Part shown: positions 31,591 to 43,500 of the stretch, piece by piece
Layout of the letters: the number at the start of each line of letters is the position of its first letter
Position numbering within the stretch: position 1 is the first letter of the stretch
Source of the DNA: Nematopogon swammerdamellus
Lineage: Eukaryota > Arthropoda > Insecta > Lepidoptera > Adelidae
Direction of reading: 5' to 3'
Length of the DNA stretch: 64,000 nucleotides
NCBI GenBank assembly: GCA_946902875.1
Contig: OX336349.1
Span: 11,617,891-11,681,890 of the forward strand
Program-made: the position numbers and the translations under genes
Notes under the pieces: model-generated
Seen by the model: only the letters and a program-made list of their open reading frames with translations
Told to the model about the DNA's origin: nothing
The model's database searches: none

Positions 31591-34500
31591 ATGTCTGCCA
31601 CGGAGGAGCTGAGCGACATTCTCAACAGGAGGCAGGAGATCAACGACAGATTAGAGGAAGGGCAGGAGGTCAAGCCCAAGTACAAGTTCGTGAACGTCTA
31701 CACGGAGTTTCACGAGTTCTCCAGGAAGGAAATAAAGCAGTATGAGACGACTTTCAACAAGTGAGTGTTTTTTTTTTTCACATATTTCTGATTGTTTACC
31801 TGCTTGTTTTGTTATATTTACGCAGTGTATTTAAGCTCATAGTGTGAAGCCCTGGAAATATGTAAGCATACTCATTATTTACTTACGCAATTTATGTATT
31901 TACATAGGGAAAATGATCAAATGAATTTCAACATCAATGTTTATTCTGAGAAAATATTGAACATCAGTCAATATTAGCTACTCATATCAGTAAGTAGCGA
32001 TACTTATGCGTTTTCTTGCGGCTTTCTTATATCTATATAAATAATAACTAATAAGTGTAATAATAATAAAGCATGTAGGTATTTATAATATTTATAATCC
32101 AAATGAAAAGATACCTCGAGATTGTGAAGGTAGCTTATACAATTTACCACAGCTATCAGTCAAAATAATGAGTCTCGCTAAGACGTCAACAAAACAAGAT
32201 GACACCTAGGCTAACTAAATTAACGTATGAATGAATGAAACGAGGCTTGTGTAAAGAAATACCGTACCTACCTATGCATATCTGTTTACCATACATTGTG
32301 TAGGTAGTAGGTAGGTATTTACGTCTAAACTGAGCACTGCCTGCAAATAAACTTCACATTTACATGCATAATACCTACCTCCATGTTTGTTTACGATATT
32401 CAGGTGTGTCATGCTATAGAGTTTGTGTAAAATTGAAAGTGGAATCGGTGAGTCACTGGGAGCGTGAAACGGGGGTGGGGGGCGGAGAGCGGGAACGCTT
32501 GTTTTATTAACTTTCATTAGTAAGCAACCAGCTAGGTAATTATTTATTTCACAGTCGTGTCCCCGAATCCCCGTGGAGGGAGAACCACATAATAACATAC
32601 AGTGTTAGGCAATTAGTATAATTTCAACACAGTATTTTATTAGGTGTTTACAATGGATACCTAAACTTCAACAATATTTTATCCTCCTCCAACATTTATG
32701 TGACATACATTTCAAAATAATGGAGACGGAACAAATATTTTTTGGGTACCTACTGAATTAAATACTTACCTACGAACAGAACACATACCTACTGGACTGG
32801 ACTGGACATCCTTCCGTATGTAGATATTGCGGTTGAAACGATAGTATCAACATGAACGCATGAACATGAACTCTTAATTATCAGTCAATACTAATAATAT
32901 AAAACTGTAAACAACCTTACCCGGTTTTTATAGATTGCACTGCTGAACGGGACATGACAAAAAAAATTATGACGAACCATACTGAATATGCATATGTCTC
33001 AACGAAATATTGTTATTGTTGTGTGTTCTTTATGGCGAAATAAATATCTGAATCTGAATCTGAAACTGAACAGTTTAGTTGAGTTGGCCATTACGGTCGA
33101 TTTTTCTCCAAAAAACGTTCGTGTGACAGAGTCCTAAGTAGGTAGAGAATTTTTGGAATATTCGTTTAACTAGGAGTAAGTAACATATATATGTATATAT
33201 AGAGGATAGCTATAGATAAAATCACACCATTATTCATATGAGCTGAGTGAGCAGTGCGGTCGGAAGTCGGAAGTGAACTAAGTCGGAGAAATTAATTATA
33301 AAATATTATTATATGTAAATAAATACTTGTTCATTTCATCATTTGATTTAAATGTTTAGAATCTAGAAATGTATTTTTTTGCATTTAATTTCTCTAAACT
33401 GGCTTTGTAAATTCAGCTAGTTATTTTACCTCGTTGTGAACTACATTTTCTACGTCAATTATTTGGACATTATTAATCACACGTAATGAATATTGAAAAA
33501 GAAACACCTCGTACGGATTTCGGAAATTCATCTAAAATAGATATAATATTATAAATTATAATAGATCTATTTACCTTACACCAAAACCTTCAATAACTTT
33601 TCTAAATAAAAAACACAATGCCATCAGATTGGCAGGAGGTAGGTAGGTTAGATAGATACATTACTTACTCATGTAGGCCACGCCACGTAATTCGAACCAC
33701 ATTCTTCCTTGACGCTTCCATATCTGTCTTACGCGTGTTGTAAGTCATACATAACTCATAATACCAGAAAAGTACACAAAAGGATGTGTCACACAATCTT
33801 GAAAACATCACTCGATTCGTCTGTGAATCACTACTTAAATTAAGTAGATGGGTACCTACCTAAGCAAATTAATTAAAGGTTACTGAAATTACATTTAGAT
33901 TTTTCACAAATTTTAATACCATATAATATAGGTACGATAATGGCACGTCGTTGACATCTAAATTTGAATGTAAAACGGAAGCAGGATGAAATATTTTTTT
34001 AAGAGATCAAAATTTTAATGAATCTAAAAAAAAATTCAAATACATAGCGTAACATGTTACAAGTTACTTTTGATGATCAAATTAATTTGATACAAGTTAC
34101 TTTTGATGATAGACGCAGGGAAGTCTTTCCATAAGGGCACCACGGGGCACGAGCCCAGGGCCCCCGGCTCGACGAGGGCCCCAAAGTACCGACGTCGTCG
34201 TCGTTTACACCGAAAAAGAGCAACTAAATTTTCAGTGTATTGTACTAAGAATTGTCGTTAACATCTAAATTTGAATGTAAATCGGAAGCAGGATGAAATT
34301 TTTTTTTAAGTGATCAAAATTTTAATGAATCTAAAAAAAATTCAAATACATAGCGTAACATGTCATATCAAATTAATTCTATAAAATGTATATATACAAA
34401 TATTTAAATAACTTTAAAATATTCAAGTCACCAAATAAAAGTGTATACTGATTGTGATTACTGACTGATAGTTTCATGTCAACATTTTTTTACTTTTTCT

Positions 34501-37500
34501 AAAGGGGCCCCAAATGTGCCCAAGGGCCTAAGACGGCCCTAATGATAGATGACATTTGGCGATGGCCATACTTAACAGTCACTAAGTTATGATTGTATTA
34601 GTCAGTACATAAGGTAGGTAGGATGATTCAGAATCGTCGTCACCTGTACCGTACAGGTGACGACGATTCAAGTGCCATACAGGCTGTACGGCACTTGTGG
34701 CGGAAGTTTCAACTTCCTTCCTTCCTCATATTTGAGCCACACCTACACGCAAAGTTTTGTTTTTTACGGCGAGCAACCATCACAAAACTGCTTTTTATTG
34801 TTAATACTTAACTATTAAGTACCTACCTGGGCGACCGAGCTTCGCTCGACGTCTATATCTTATCTAGATAACCTCGATAACCTTGGACAAAATAACAATA
34901 ACTAAATACAAAATTTAATCCAAATTGTTGTAGCAGTTTCCAAGAAACCAATCACATAAAGTAATAATATGATGTAGGTACCTACCTACTTATTCTACCA
35001 CTTTTGAATAAAAACAATCTATAATTCCCCACATTTTGTTAAAAATATAACTGTTTCATACCTACCTACGTAAACCGATACTAATTCTGCTGGAAAGTTT
35101 ACCGCACACAAATTGCATGCAGTAAGTTTATTTTTGTCTTTGGCTAATATGACCTGAAAAGCGGAATGAAGCTGTGAAATTGGCAAGCTGCCATGAGAGT
35201 TTACTTAGCTTCGTGTAGGTACTTCTAGGCGCTTGCAGTTACTTTTACATCAAAATCAAGCAGCTAGAGTAGGTAGGTAAGATACCTACCAGAAGGCGAG
35301 AGAAGTGCAGTGCAACAAGCTTGAATTTTTTTTTCACAAAATTATTATACGATTACCTACCTACAACCTTACACGCTACTTACACTTATTATTTTACTTG
35401 TTATTTTGCATGTCTGTACTATTAGAGGGAATGTAGTAACAAATCTTGTGAAATGCTAGTGTATGTGACATCTTATTGCCTTTTTTTTTAATCCTAATCG
35501 CAACAAACCTTCATTTATGTGCGTGTCGGTGACTATAATTTGTTAGTAACATAATATAGCTTGATCTCTGTGACATACGTCAGAGTGACATTCTATACAC
35601 ACTAATACACACATTCCAACACACACACCTACTATAAATGAACTATCTATCGATGATATTTTGTGTGCGCACTCACACTAATCGCGCAGCGACGTAATAC
35701 AAACCTCTTTGCTAATAATCACACTACCCACATATTATAATCTGTCATGTTTTTACAAAATAATCAATAACCTATGCAATTTTAGGTACTTACCTACGTA
35801 ACGTAAGTTTACTATTGTTTTCATTTTTTGTAGTTTCTAGGTTGGCTCCTACCGGATAAACCCAGTTTTAGTGAAGGGGCTAACATAAAACTGTAGAAAC
35901 TGTAATTCTTTTGAATTTCACTATTTGATTGTTTGTTTGTTTGTTTGTTCCTCTTTCACGCCTGAACGGCTGGACGGATTTTGACGAAACTTCGTATGTC
36001 AGTCAGTCAGCGTGTAAGCGCCCACTGCTGGAGTTACGCCTCTCCAATTTTCCTCCAGTCCTCCTGGCCTTCAGCGGTACGGAACCACTGCTTTCCGCCG
36101 ACGCATTTGATGTCGTCGTCCCACCTGGCGGGTGGTCTTCCCACATTCCGTTTTCCTGTCCACGCCCGCCAGTGTAAGACACGGTTACTCCAACCAACGG
36201 GCGTCGTCTCTTCGGCTGACGTGTCCAGCCCACTGCCACTTGAGCTTAGCCACCCGGTATCCAATATCGAGGGGTAGGTACGGAGTTGAAAGAAGAGAGG
36301 AAGGGTGGGGGAGGAGAGGGGGAAAAGAGGGACGGAAGGGGGGAGGAGTGGAGTGAAGAGAGAGGGGAGGGTTAAGGAGGGGAGAAAGGGGTGTGACAGG
36401 AGGAGAGCAGGGGAGGAAGGGTAGGGAGGGGTAGGAGGGGTGGTGACATGAGGAGAGGAAGGGAGGGGAGGGCAGGGGAGGGAGAGAGAAATAATTGAGG
36501 TATGGAGATGAAGGAAGGGGAAGGAGGGTGGGGGAGGAAGATCTGCGATGGGAGCGGGAGGGATGGGGAGGGAGGGGAGATGAGGGAAGGGAGCGTAGGG
36601 GATGGGTGGGGGCAAGGGGGAGTAATGGTGGAGGGGAGGGGGAGGGAGTTTGTTTATTGTCAGGAAAATGTTATGTTGATAATAATTGTCTTTTACACAA
36701 TATTCTTTGGACGAGTAGTTTAGATTTTAGGATAGTGTTTTTACAAAATCAGAGCTGTCTCACGTGTCCGAAATTGTGTTAGCGTTTACAAATACCTACA
36801 AGAATTTGATGTAAAGCTATTTCCAGATTTTTTTATTTTCCCTAGATATCATTGGTTGGGAAGGAGTGGGTAGGAAGGGAGGGGAGGGAGGGAAAACGGT
36901 CCGTGGAGAGGAGGGGTGGGGGAAAGAAGGGAGGGAGAGGGAGGGAAGGAGGGAGGGATGGAGGGAGGGAGGGAGGGAGAGAAAGAGGGGGGGGGGAGGG
37001 GGAGAGAGAGAGAATATAAGAGAAACGATAATTTATTATCATATTTGCGTTTAAATTTAATGCTTAATATATTTTGCGACTTGCTGTTAAGTCTACAGCG
37101 AGCGAAGCCGCGGGCAAAAGCCACTAAATAAATAAATAAAATGCATGCATCGACACCGACAAAACATGACACCAAATATATATATTCCAGTATATATAGA
37201 CCACGATCTACGGATAGCCACCTCTCACCTTAGCACGGTCCTTCCACCGAGTCATGCAGCAGGTGGTAGGTCTTAGTACCTTACTTGCTGCTTGGATCTT
37301 ATCTTATCCTAATAGGTACATTGCTACACGTGGTGGTCGGTTTTGTGCTGTAATTTACAAGAGCACTTGCAGCACAACACCAATTACTCTGCTAGCCCAG
37401 ATTTTCGGGATACAGCGTGTGGTATGTATATATATTATACATGTATGTAATGTACTACGATCAACATGCATACACCTACATATTTACGTAGGTATTGCAA

Positions 37501-40500
37501 TAATTGCATACCTACCTACTAATTAGCATTGTGTGCAGCACTGCACTGCCTGGGACGGAATAACAGTCTGTTAGTGTCGACCGAGCCGAGATGCCAATTG
37601 CCACCACACCGCATCGTGTATAACATAGCCATAAGCTTCTCAAAATGTGTACACCTCAGGAGGTGGAGGACGGCGAAAAAGTGAGGTCAATAACCATTGC
37701 GCGACCGCAGCACACACAGCCCGCAGGACGCGAGAAGAACGTAAAGAAACGCCTACAAGACGAGTCTGCTATATAAAATGTTTACCCCTCGAGAACGTGC
37801 TAGGACAATGTTTGCTAAGTAGTGGTAGCTATAACTGCTGCCTGTTCGAATTTTCACGATTTGAGAAATGCCTAATAGGTACCATATTTTAATTTCTAGT
37901 TGCCATAATGCAGACTTAGCTTTGCTAGAATCTACGATAGTTGTCAGTTTAATTGAGGCGTTTGTCATTTCATGAAGAGAGTACCTACCCAATCTATGCA
38001 CTTGGTTACGGTAGATTGTCTTGCGTCACCTGAAACGGTTCTCGCTAAACAGCATTATCCATAACTTGTGCAAGTTTTTATTAGCTTCCAGATAGATAAG
38101 GAGTGTGAAAGAACTCTGTATTTTGTTATCTTTTTGCTTCCTGTCTGCCTGAGATATATTTTTTTTTATGTAATCCGGTATGGGTGGCTGAGTCAGAGGG
38201 GCCAAAGCACATATAGTTTTCTATCCGGTATAATGTTTCGCATGAAACAATTTGTGTGAAAAGTTTAAATATTTCGGAATACGAACTTGAGGAGATCTTG
38301 ACTAGGTACTAACTTACTTAAAAAGATCTAGAAGACATACTTTAGGCAATCAACATTGTATTATCTATGCAGCTATGCTATGGGCTGTGGATTGAAAAAT
38401 GATGCGTGCCTAAAATTAGTAAACATTAATAAAATGTAGTGTAGTAATCTATACTTGTGTTGTGTGTAAGTAGAATGTAATAGAACAACTAACAAAAAAA
38501 AGTGGAACTGGGCTATTTTAACTGCTTTCAGACAATTAGTGTAGTATAGGTATGTAGAGTAGGTAAATGAATTTAATTTAGTAAACATTAATAAAGTGTA
38601 GGTATATCTATACTTGTGTTGTGTGTAAGTAGAATGTAATAGAAACAATTACCAACAAAAAAGAAAAGTGGAACTGGCCTATTTTCACTGATTTCAGACA
38701 ATTAGCGTACCTGTAGTATAGGTATGTAGAGTAGGTAAATGAAATGAAATTAGTAAATTAGTGTAGGTCTATCTACTTGTGTTGTGTGTAAGTAGAATGT
38801 AATAGAAACAATTACCAAGAAAAAAGAAAAGTGGAACTGGGCTATTTTCACTGATTTCAGACAATTAGCGTACCTGTAGTATAGGTATGTAGAGCAGGTA
38901 AATTAAATGAAATTAGTAAATTAGTGTAGGTCTATCTACTTGTGTTGTGTGTAAGTAGAATGTAATAGAAACAATTACCAACAAAAAAGAAAAGTGAAAC
39001 TGGGCTATTTTCACTGATTTCAGACAATTAGCGTACCTGTAGTATAGGTATGTAGAGCAGGTAAATTAAATGAAATTAGTAAATTAATGTAGGTCTATCT
39101 ACTTGTGTTGTGTGTAAGTAGAATGTAATAGAAACAATTACCAAGAAAAAAGAAAAGTGGAACTGGGCTATTTTCACTGATTTCAGACAATTAGCGTACC
39201 TGTAGTATAGGTATGTAGAGTAGGTAAATTAAATGAAATTAGTAAATTAGTGTAGGTCTATCTACTTGTGTTGTGTGTAAGTAGAATGTAATAGAAACAA
39301 TTACCAAGAAAAAAGAAAAGTGGAACTGGGCTATTTTCACTGATTTCAGACAATTAGCGTACCTGTAGTATAGGTATGTAGAGTAGGTAAATTAAATGAA
39401 ATTAGTAAATTAGTGTAGGTCTATCTACTTGTGTTTTGTGTAAGTAGAATGTAATAGAAACAATTACCAAGAAAAAAGAAAAGTGGAACTGGGCTATTTT
39501 CACTGATTTCAGACAATTAGCGTACCTGTAGTATAGGTATGTAGAGTAGGTAAATTAAATGAAATTAGTAAATTAGTGTAGGTCTATCTACTTGTGTTGT
39601 GTGTAAGTAGAATGTAATAGAAACAATTACCAAGAAAAAAGAAAAGTGGAACTGGGCTATTTTCACTGATTTCAGACAATTAGCGTACCTGTAGTATAGG
39701 TATGTAGAGTAGGTAAATTAAATGAAAATAGTAAATTAGTGTAGGTCTATCTACTTGTGTTGTGTGTAAGTAGAATGTAATAGAAACAATTACCAACAAA
39801 AAAGAAAAGTGGAACTGGGCTATTTTCACTGATTTCAGACAATTAGCGTACCTGTAGTCTAGGTATGTAGAGCAGGTAAATTAAATTAAATTAAATGTGT
39901 TTTATTTCTCCGATAGTTGAAATCATTGTGTAATACGGCAACAAATAAAATATAAACGGGGATAAAAAGGGGAGCAAATCAGCATTTTTCTTACAGAACA
40001 AAGATCGGTTGCTTGCGTTGCGCGCGCGCTTCGAAATTGTGATTTGGCTGCAGGAGCGTAGGTACCTACCCTGCAGCGCTGGTTTTAAGTTAGTCTACGT
40101 GAAAGACAAAACATTAATCTAGAACCAATTATTATAAGTAATAAAAGTGGGTTATATATAAACATAATATAAAACAATATAATATAACGAGAAATAAACA
40201 AGTAAGACAACCAACCAATGAATAAAAACATCAACATGAGACATAAGAAGAACAAAAATATAACAAGAGTAGCAGCAGTAACAGCAAGGTTCATTTAGGG
40301 TATTTAACGCATCACAATACGTCTCCGCTAGCTGCTGGAGCGCAGCATCTGCAGCAACCAGGCCTTACTGGCCATGTCAGTGCTTCCCTTTATTTCATTT
40401 TATTTTAGTCTTCAATCGTATTTTAGTTTTGTTGTGTTGACTTTGATTGAATACCTGTGACTCGAAGCCGTCTGTTCTTCAAAAGGAAAAGGAAAAGTGT

Positions 40501-43500
40501 ATTCATAAACCCTTTTCCTTTAGGCAGGGAGTAACATGAACGTGCCTAGAAGCAAAACTTCACGCACGCATTTTGTACACGCTGCTGTATGCTTTTTTGA
40601 TAGTTCACTAGTGCAGTAAAGTAAATAACATTGTAAATTAAGTATTTTATATTATTTTATCGTTTTGTTGTTTTTATCCTGGTAGCTAGGATGAGGAAAA
40701 CAATTTTATCTATCTGTGTTATCGCAATAATGATAATTTCACAGAGCCCGAGATAACTTGGTAGGATTTTAGCCGTGTTATCCTAAATACTTACTTATTA
40801 CAAAACTCGCAGTAACAATATCAAGCATTATGTTGTTTAGCCTATATAATGCATTGGCGACTTGGCCGCGCGACTGACAGGTAAATCTGTTCTATTCATT
40901 TTGAATAGAGGCAGTAAACAGATGACGATCGATGTTATTTGATGCACACTTGACCATCAAACTTGCTATTAATTCTCGGCCTAAATTCACATAATGATAT
41001 ATTTTGTAAAACGACTTCTTCTTCTTGAAATTAAAGGATTGGTCTGGCCGAAAGCGTTTTACTTCCTGATGAGGCTTCTCCTGAAGCCCTATTAGCTTCA
41101 GACAGATTGTCGAAGTATAGGAAATAAGTACTTCTTGGCCATCAGTCAAGTTCACTAGGACAATTTGCACTGCATTGCCAGAAGCGCCAGTGCAATGCAA
41201 TACCTACAATCAAAAGATAATATCTACGTGAGATTACTTTGTTTAACCACATAAAAATCTATTGAGTTGCTACTTATCTTAATTTTAATATATGTATAAG
41301 CCTGTGAATGAAGAATGACCGTGCGGTGCTGTGCCGTGTCGACACTCGACAGTGGCAACAAACAACTGCCGTACCAAGCAGTCGCCTAGCACTGACTGAA
41401 TACACGCAAAAAGTGTCTGAAAGAAAAACATGAATGTAATTACCTAGGCACCCTAGGCACTAATAATAATAGAACTAGATAATTGATTTAAATGAAGGTC
41501 GGTCGGTTCAGTTCACTGTAGCCGAAGGAAGCACTGACATGTTCCAACATGTACACAATGTGCAATGTAACACGACGGGTATAGCCAGTGATTTGGGTTT
41601 CATAAAAACAAATAAAACATTGTTTTAAAACATTGTTTTAATAATTCAAACAATTCATATTCATTGACACGCATTGCTGCATCAGGCAGGCCTAAGTCAC
41701 GCCGTAGACCCGCTAATGTCGTCGAATCGAAACGTGTAACCTACATAGAGCCCGAAGTACTAAAGTAGATCTCGTTTGTTGATCTTTCAGGCGCTGAAAC
41801 TAGGTCGTAATCAAACTCAATTAGGTTAACGCTTCTCTGTTTAGTTGGGACACTCCTATGGCGAATGAAGAAATATGGTAGCCAATTAATATCCAACAAT
41901 GATTCCAATGCCTAATATTATTAGCAAACATGCACCATATTGTGTCCTTGGATTCGATACAGCGCTGAACCATCCGCCTTGTTGCTGAACCGAAACTTAC
42001 AGATGTTCCAGCTAGAATTTCTGAGTCGTACAATTTTTGTGAGTTCGCTTAGCCTGTTTTACAGGTACTATGATGGGCGTTGCTCTGAGGAACTAGAATC
42101 CCTTATTCACTGCCATCCGTCCCATCACGCAGCACTCATCACAGTGAGGCTGCGCTTTTGAGAATACATCTTTCCTCAAAATCGTTTCTTTGTCGCAACG
42201 CTAGGGTGTTGAACTGTTTTACGGCGAAGGAAGTCTTGTATGTTTCCCGAATCCTTTGGGGTGTTCAAACGGTATCAACGGTCCGCAAATCTGCTGGCAT
42301 GGCATCTCACTGTGCGTGTTTCAGCGAAGTGAGGCGAATTTGGCTCTGTTGACTGCACCATATGTCTCTCGGCACCAACCCATGTTGGTTTTCGTAAAAA
42401 TAAAACATATTCATACATACATACTTACCGCAAACTGCGCAGTGCGCACTGCTGCGTACACGAACTTTTTAGGTTCCGTACCTCAAAAGCTAAAAATGGA
42501 ACTTACGCGTCAACCTTTCTGTCTGTCTGCCTGTCACAACTTCTAAACGGTCGGTCGTATCGAGTTGAAACGGTTCCGAAAATGCCCGGAAATTCCACTG
42601 GGATACCTGCCACTTTCATGGTAGCTATACAATTTATTGCTAATTGAAATACCTAAACCGATACGCTACTCACTCATCCATTAAATACACTACTTTAGTT
42701 CGTTCGTACCGTCTTTGGTACTAACTAAGCAGGTATTTCGTACTGTGTAATTACTTACGTCTTTTACTTTATGATGGCTGATATTAGAGAGTAGGTAGAG
42801 TCTTTATTGTTCTGTAACGGCAAATGAAAGTAAACTTTCCAAAATGTTTAAATAACGGATTGTTACTTGAGTGTTTCGTTATCTTCTTTTTTTAACTGAA
42901 GTCTGCGTAAAATCTTAACAGTACTGCACATAAATTAAATCTAAATAGATTCTAAATGAGTGATAAGTAGGCACATTAGATTAGGCAAGCAGGCAGGCTA
43001 TACAACACTATAGGTAATTAGTTACCTTTCAAGTTCAATGTTATTTTATAACCGTACGCGCGAAGAACTATTAATGTGTTATAGATTTTTAGTAAATTTG
43101 TTTTTTATACCCTAAAAATAACTGATCGTGCACTTCTCGGAGGGCTTTGAGGAATGGTTTATTTTTTATCCAATGAATTTGTTTACAAAATCTTCTGTCC
43201 ATATCCATTAAACTAAAATAAGATCCCACACACGGAGACTCCCGCGGAGCCGCGTGTGCGCAACTCCAGAGCCCCGCTCTGGCTGGACCATTTCGGTGGA
43301 ATTTCTATTTGTGGCACTCTTCCTGGAGTGGCGTCGAACTCAGAAATATTTCCACCGTCGACCTTATTTCATGAAAATGCAAGAGTTGAGCAATCTCCGC
43401 TGACAAAAGTATGGCTGCAATAAAACGCACTGCAGCCGTCAAAGCGGGCATAAGTAATTTTCTTGTTTGACAAAGTTGCATATGTTGCATGGGTGTTTAA

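Noticed and set aside
36034..36615. A 193-codon minus-strand ORF rich in Ser, Pro and Leu
   Set aside because: It is the complement of a polypurine tract; low complexity, no domain, and it overlaps an RTE fragment.
38410..39890. A CRISPR array
   Set aside because: Units are contiguous 163-bp satellites with no short repeat/unique spacer pattern, in an animal genome.
40892..41200. A 102-codon minus-strand ORF (GNAVQIVLVNLTDGQEVLI)
   Set aside because: It looks somewhat protein-like but no family, splice signal or conserved context could be recognised; kept only as a note in the region entry.
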